Shown here piece by piece: positions 61,548 to 64,000 of a DNA stretch of 64,000 bases; positions within the stretch are counted from its first letter, which is position 1; every line of letters starts with the position of its first letter. Under the pieces are notes generated by a model. That model was not told the origin of the DNA. It was given only the letters and a program-made list of their open reading frames with translations, and did not search any database. The stretch lies in NCBI GenBank assembly GCA_963812335.1, contig CAWEUU010000005.1, positions 124,001 to 188,000 of the forward strand. The letters run 5' to 3'. The translations under genes were made by a program, and so were the position numbers. This stretch comes from VRUE01 sp963812335. GTDB lineage: Bacteria; Actinomycetota; Thermoleophilia; Solirubrobacterales; 70-9.

Positions 61548-61829
61548 TTAGAGGGAGTCCGACAGCACGTCGGCCGGCATCGCCGCCAAGGTCTGGCTCG
61601 TCATCGTCCCGCGCGACCCCAGCTCCACAGACACCTTGGCCATCGTCTTCTCGTCAGGCGCCTCGACGATCGTGACGAAGTCGTATTGCCCCAGGGTTGC
61701 GTACTGAGCCTGAACCTTCGCCCCGATCTGTTCGACCTCCTTGTTGACCTCGGAGACCCGCCCGGGGTTGTTCTTGAGCGTCCGCACGCCCTCTGGCGTG
61801 AGATTGGTCAGCATCACGTAAGTCGGCAT
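61548..61829 (-). CDS. GYD domain protein
   Basis: A 93-residue small protein of the GYD family. MPTYVMLTNLTPEGVRTLKNNPGRVSEVNKEVEQIGAKVQAQYATLGQYDFVTIVEAPDEKTMAKVSVELGSRGTMTSQTLAA shows the characteristic GQYDFVTIVEAPD motif. Family members are ferredoxin-like dimers without known function. It is not clearly linked to its neighbours. Confidence 0.93.
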   Translation of the reverse strand: MPTYVMLTNLTPEGVRTLKNNPGRVSEVNKEVEQIGAKVQAQYATLGQYDFVTIVEAPDEKTMAKVSVELGSRGTMTSQTLAAMPADVLSDSL

Positions 61830-61919
61830 TGCCTCTCCTCTCGACGGTTGAATACAAGATAGTCGTCGACGGGGAAAGTCGGGGCGGGCGAGACGCCGCC
61901 AAGATCGTCCGGCCAGGCT

Positions 61920-63569
61920 TTACCCGTCGTAGCCCGCGTGGACGTGATCGCAATGGTCCGCGCGAGCAAACGCCGGGCCGGGACCATCAACGTCGAAGCA
62001 GTAGATCAGCTCGGTCGGCATCGCCGGTGAGGGGAGCTGGGAGAGGGTCGCTGCCAGCGCCGCGCAGGGGGCGCTCGGAGCGGTGTCGGTGCAGGAGACA
62101 CCGTCGACCGCGGCGATGTCCATCGCGCGACCGTAGTAGTGGTTGGAAACGCCGCCGTCGACCGTGTACATGGAGTGGTCGGAGCGCAGCGAGGAGATCG
62201 TCACCTGGTGCGACTGGGTGATCGCGCCGAGCAGGCCGACGATGCGCGGGTCGATCGCGCCCGTCTCCAGGTCCTGCTGCTCGAGCTCGTTGGAAAGCGT
62301 CAGGTTGTCCCAGTTGATCGGCGCCAGCACCGCGTTGGGCAGCGAGAGCGCCCAGTCGACCTTGCTCACCTTGCACTTGCCCTCGATCCGGTCGGCCTCG
62401 CCGAGCACCGCGTCGACGTACCATTTGGCGTGGTTGTGCTCGAACAGGCCGGCATTGAGGCCGCCCTGCGACCAGATCAATCGCGCCAGCGCCGCGGCGG
62501 AGTCGGCGGGATCCTCGCGGCGGATGCGGCCGTCGCCGTTGCCGTCGACCGCGTAGCGGCGCCACTCCTCGCCGACCAGGCCAAAGGCGCCGTGCTTGCG
62601 CAGTTCGGCTTTTGACATGCCGCGACCGAAGTCGGACTCCAAGCGCGCCACGGCGGCCAGCGCCCAGACGCCGCGGCGGCCGAGGTCGTAGCGGGCGGCG
62701 GCTTTCTCGAAGGCGTCGAGGTAGGTGGCCGGCACCCGTTTGCGCCAGACCTTTGCAGGCGTGCAGCTCAGCACCTTCAGCTTCGGCGTCACCTCGAAGA
62801 GACCCGCCGCGGCGCCGTTCAGCTGGCCGTAGCACTGGGCGTTGGCGAGCACCTCGGCGACGTACCAGTCGGCGTGGTTGTAGGCGAAGACGGCGGTGTA
62901 CCAGTCGGCCGGGGCGCCGGAAGCGCGCAGGTAGTTGGCGGCGGCGTGGATCGCGTCCTCGGGGTCGTAGGGGTCCTTGACTCCGTCGCCGTTGGCGTCG
63001 ACGCCGTAGCCGGCCCAGGTCGCGGGCATGAACTGCATCCAGCCGACCGCGCCGGCCGAGGAGACGTTGAGGTTGGTGCCGAAGGCGGTCTCGATGCCGT
63101 TGATCGCGGCGAGCACGGCCGCTCCCTGTGGCCCCAGGCCGTAGGCGGTGGCGGCGCGCTGGTAGATCGGCACCAGCACCGCCGGCACCCCGGAGGGAGC
63201 GCAGCTGGAGCCGGGCAGCAGTGGCACGGAGAAGGAGGGGGGGGCAGGCACGGGCGCGCCGCCGGCGCCTTCTTCGGATTCGGTGTCTTCGGTCGCCTGG
63301 GCCTTGGGCTTGGCCGCGACGCCGCCGCCCTGCTTCTGCTTCTGCTCGGGTTTCGATTCGGGTTTGGATTCCGGTTCAGGAGCCGCCAGCGTGTCGCCTC
63401 GCTGCACCGAGGGCTGCGGCGCCGGCGCTTCGGTCTGGCTCGCCGCGGTTCCATCGGCCTTCGCTTCCGCGGTCGCGGGCTCGACGGGGTCCTCGGCGAA
63501 CGCGGCCGGCGCCGCGAAAACGAGCGCCAGTGCGAGCACCGCCGAGATTGCGGCCAGTCGCCGCCTCAT
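61920..63569 (-). CDS. Three-module cell-wall hydrolase: two lytic transglycosylase-like domains and an M15-like peptidase domain
   Basis: A 549-residue exported protein. Signal MRRRLAAISAVLALALVFAAPAAFAED; a Pro/Gln/Lys-rich linker (to about residue 100); an SLT/MltB-type lytic transglycosylase (IYQRAATAYGLGPQGAAVLAAINGIETAFGTN...SAGAVGWMQFMPATWAGYG, catalytic Glu in GIETAFG); a second, more divergent copy (ARYDLGRRGVWALAAVARLESDFGRG...KHGAFGLVGEEWRRY) and a C-terminal segment with HYYGRAMDIAAVDG and DHCDHVHAGYDG, the HxxGxxxD and HxH zinc pattern of VanY/M15-type peptidases. It would cleave both glycan strands and peptides. The start overlaps the upstream gene by 4 bp. Confidence 0.9.
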   Translation of the reverse strand: MRRRLAAISAVLALALVFAAPAAFAEDPVEPATAEAKADGTAASQTEAPAPQPSVQRGDTLAAPEPESKPESKPEQKQKQGGGVAAKPKAQATEDTESEEGAGGAPVPAPPSFSVPLLPGSSCAPSGVPAVLVPIYQRAATAYGLGPQGAAVLAAINGIETAFGTNLNVSSAGAVGWMQFMPATWAGYGVDANGDGVKDPYDPEDAIHAAANYLRASGAPADWYTAVFAYNHADWYVAEVLANAQCYGQLNGAAAGLFEVTPKLKVLSCTPAKVWRKRVPATYLDAFEKAAARYDLGRRGVWALAAVARLESDFGRGMSKAELRKHGAFGLVGEEWRRYAVDGNGDGRIRREDPADSAAALARLIWSQGGLNAGLFEHNHAKWYVDAVLGEADRIEGKCKVSKVDWALSLPNAVLAPINWDNLTLSNELEQQDLETGAIDPRIVGLLGAITQSHQVTISSLRSDHSMYTVDGGVSNHYYGRAMDIAAVDGVSCTDTAPSAPCAALAATLSQLPSPAMPTELIYCFDVDGPGPAFARADHCDHVHAGYDG

Positions 63570-64000
63570 CCGCGGACGTCCGTGACGAGCCACTGGCCCC
63601 TCTTCTTGTTCAGCTCGAGCCGCAGCTCGCTGGTCAGGCCGACCCGCAGCAGCGAGGCGCTGACCGTGTAGGCCTTGCCGGCGCGCGGGCCGGGGACGAG
63701 GTTGAGGACCTTCGCCTTCGGTACCCCGCCCTCGCTCGGCTGCCGCGGCGGGCGCTTGCTCAGCGCCTCGGCCAGCCGCGGCGCCGCGGTCTCGGCGAAG
63801 ACCGCCTTCGCCCGCGCCGGCCGCTCGCCGACCTCATAGAAGACGAAAGCCTCGGAGAAGCGGCGCGCGACCTTCATCGCCGCCGGGCCGGCGGGCACCG
63901 GTTTCCTACTCGAGCTCGAGGCGGTCGCCGCCTTCGAATCGGTTTCGACGCCGTCCGCGGCAGCAAGTTCGTCGCTGCCGTCGCCGGCGGCCTTCTCGCC
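63566..64000 (-). CDS. Secreted or membrane-associated protein, 5' end outside the window
   Basis: The frame is open to the window end, so its start is missing; 144 residues are visible. The first part (GEKAAGDGSDELAAADGVETDSKAATASSSSRKPVPAG) is a low-complexity acidic and Ser-rich linker, followed by a compact domain (KVARRFSEAFVFYEVGERPARAKAVFAETAAPRLAEALSKRPP..., then RLELNKKRGQWLVTDVRG) similar to the C-terminal NTF2-like part of actinobacterial secreted proteins. It lies directly upstream of the cell-wall hydrolase with a 4-bp overlap, so the two are likely functionally linked. Confidence 0.72.
   Translation of the reverse strand, partial: GEKAAGDGSDELAAADGVETDSKAATASSSSRKPVPAGPAAMKVARRFSEAFVFYEVGERPARAKAVFAETAAPRLAEALSKRPPRQPSEGGVPKAKVLNLVPGPRAGKAYTVSASLLRVGLTSELRLELNKKRGQWLVTDVRG

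Overview
The window is GC-rich, densely packed chromosomal DNA from a Gram-positive actinobacterium, most likely of the class Thermoleophilia (Solirubrobacterales type). Grounds for this are the strong G/C third-position bias, many GTG/TTG starts, gene ends that overlap by a few bases, secreted proteins carrying a calcium-type motif (DADGDGYGDETQDGCP) with Arg/Lys-rich C-termini, and an actinobacterial set of lipoproteins and cell-wall enzymes. The lineage is inferred from general resemblance only. No transposase, phage gene, rRNA or CRISPR array was seen.

Layout. 1-6.3 kb: DrrAB-like ABC exporter (cut by the window start), an alpha/beta hydrolase-adenylate cyclase fusion, a small membrane protein with an NmrA-like reductase, a CHAD protein and a DEAD-box helicase. 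6.5-18 kb: cell-envelope region with three SGNH-fold proteins (one fused to a membrane acyltransferase), a SpoIID protein, two lipoproteins, a TetR-glycosyltransferase pair, a frameshifted SprT-like peptidase and a frameshifted GH64-like secreted protein. 18-24.7 kb: MacB/LolCDE-like ABC transporter with an ArsR/SmtB repressor that carries a complete alpha-5 zinc site, divergent from a seven-bladed secreted propeller overlapping a sulfatase gene. 24.8-26.1 kb: two tRNA-Ala genes flanking a very acidic disordered protein. 26.1-35.2 kb: lipoate and pyruvate dehydrogenase region (lipA, lipB, E2 with a frameshift, E1 beta, E1 alpha, a DsbA-like protein, lpd), with a large cruciform-like repeat between the E1 beta and E2 genes. 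35.3-38.8 kb: thiamine genes (thiE; TPP riboswitch-thiO-thiSG fusion), then tRNA-Lys. 39-39.6 kb: VapBC-type toxin-antitoxin pair. 39.6-61.5 kb: nearly complete purine pathway on the minus strand, in transcription order purD-E-B, purC, purS-Q-L, purF-N-H, interrupted by accessory genes. 61.5-64 kb: GYD protein, a three-module cell-wall hydrolase and the end of another secreted or envelope gene.

The most unusual part is 48.4-54.7 kb. Two parallel units lie downstream of purC, each made of a purC 3' end, a regulator-like ATPase gene, a shared 29-nt element and then an enzyme gene. One unit has an intact ATPase and an enzyme that fuses an FAD monooxygenase to an epoxide-hydrolase-like domain. 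The other has a decayed ATPase and a GT1 glycosyltransferase. A P450 and a flavin amine oxidase sit nearby among the purine genes. Together they look like a small, unrecognised natural-product or lipid-tailoring locus grown by tandem duplication inside the purine operons.

Three genes (SprT-like, GH64-like, E2) are each split by a single frameshift; one explanation is residual indel error in the assembly, so these should be checked against reads.
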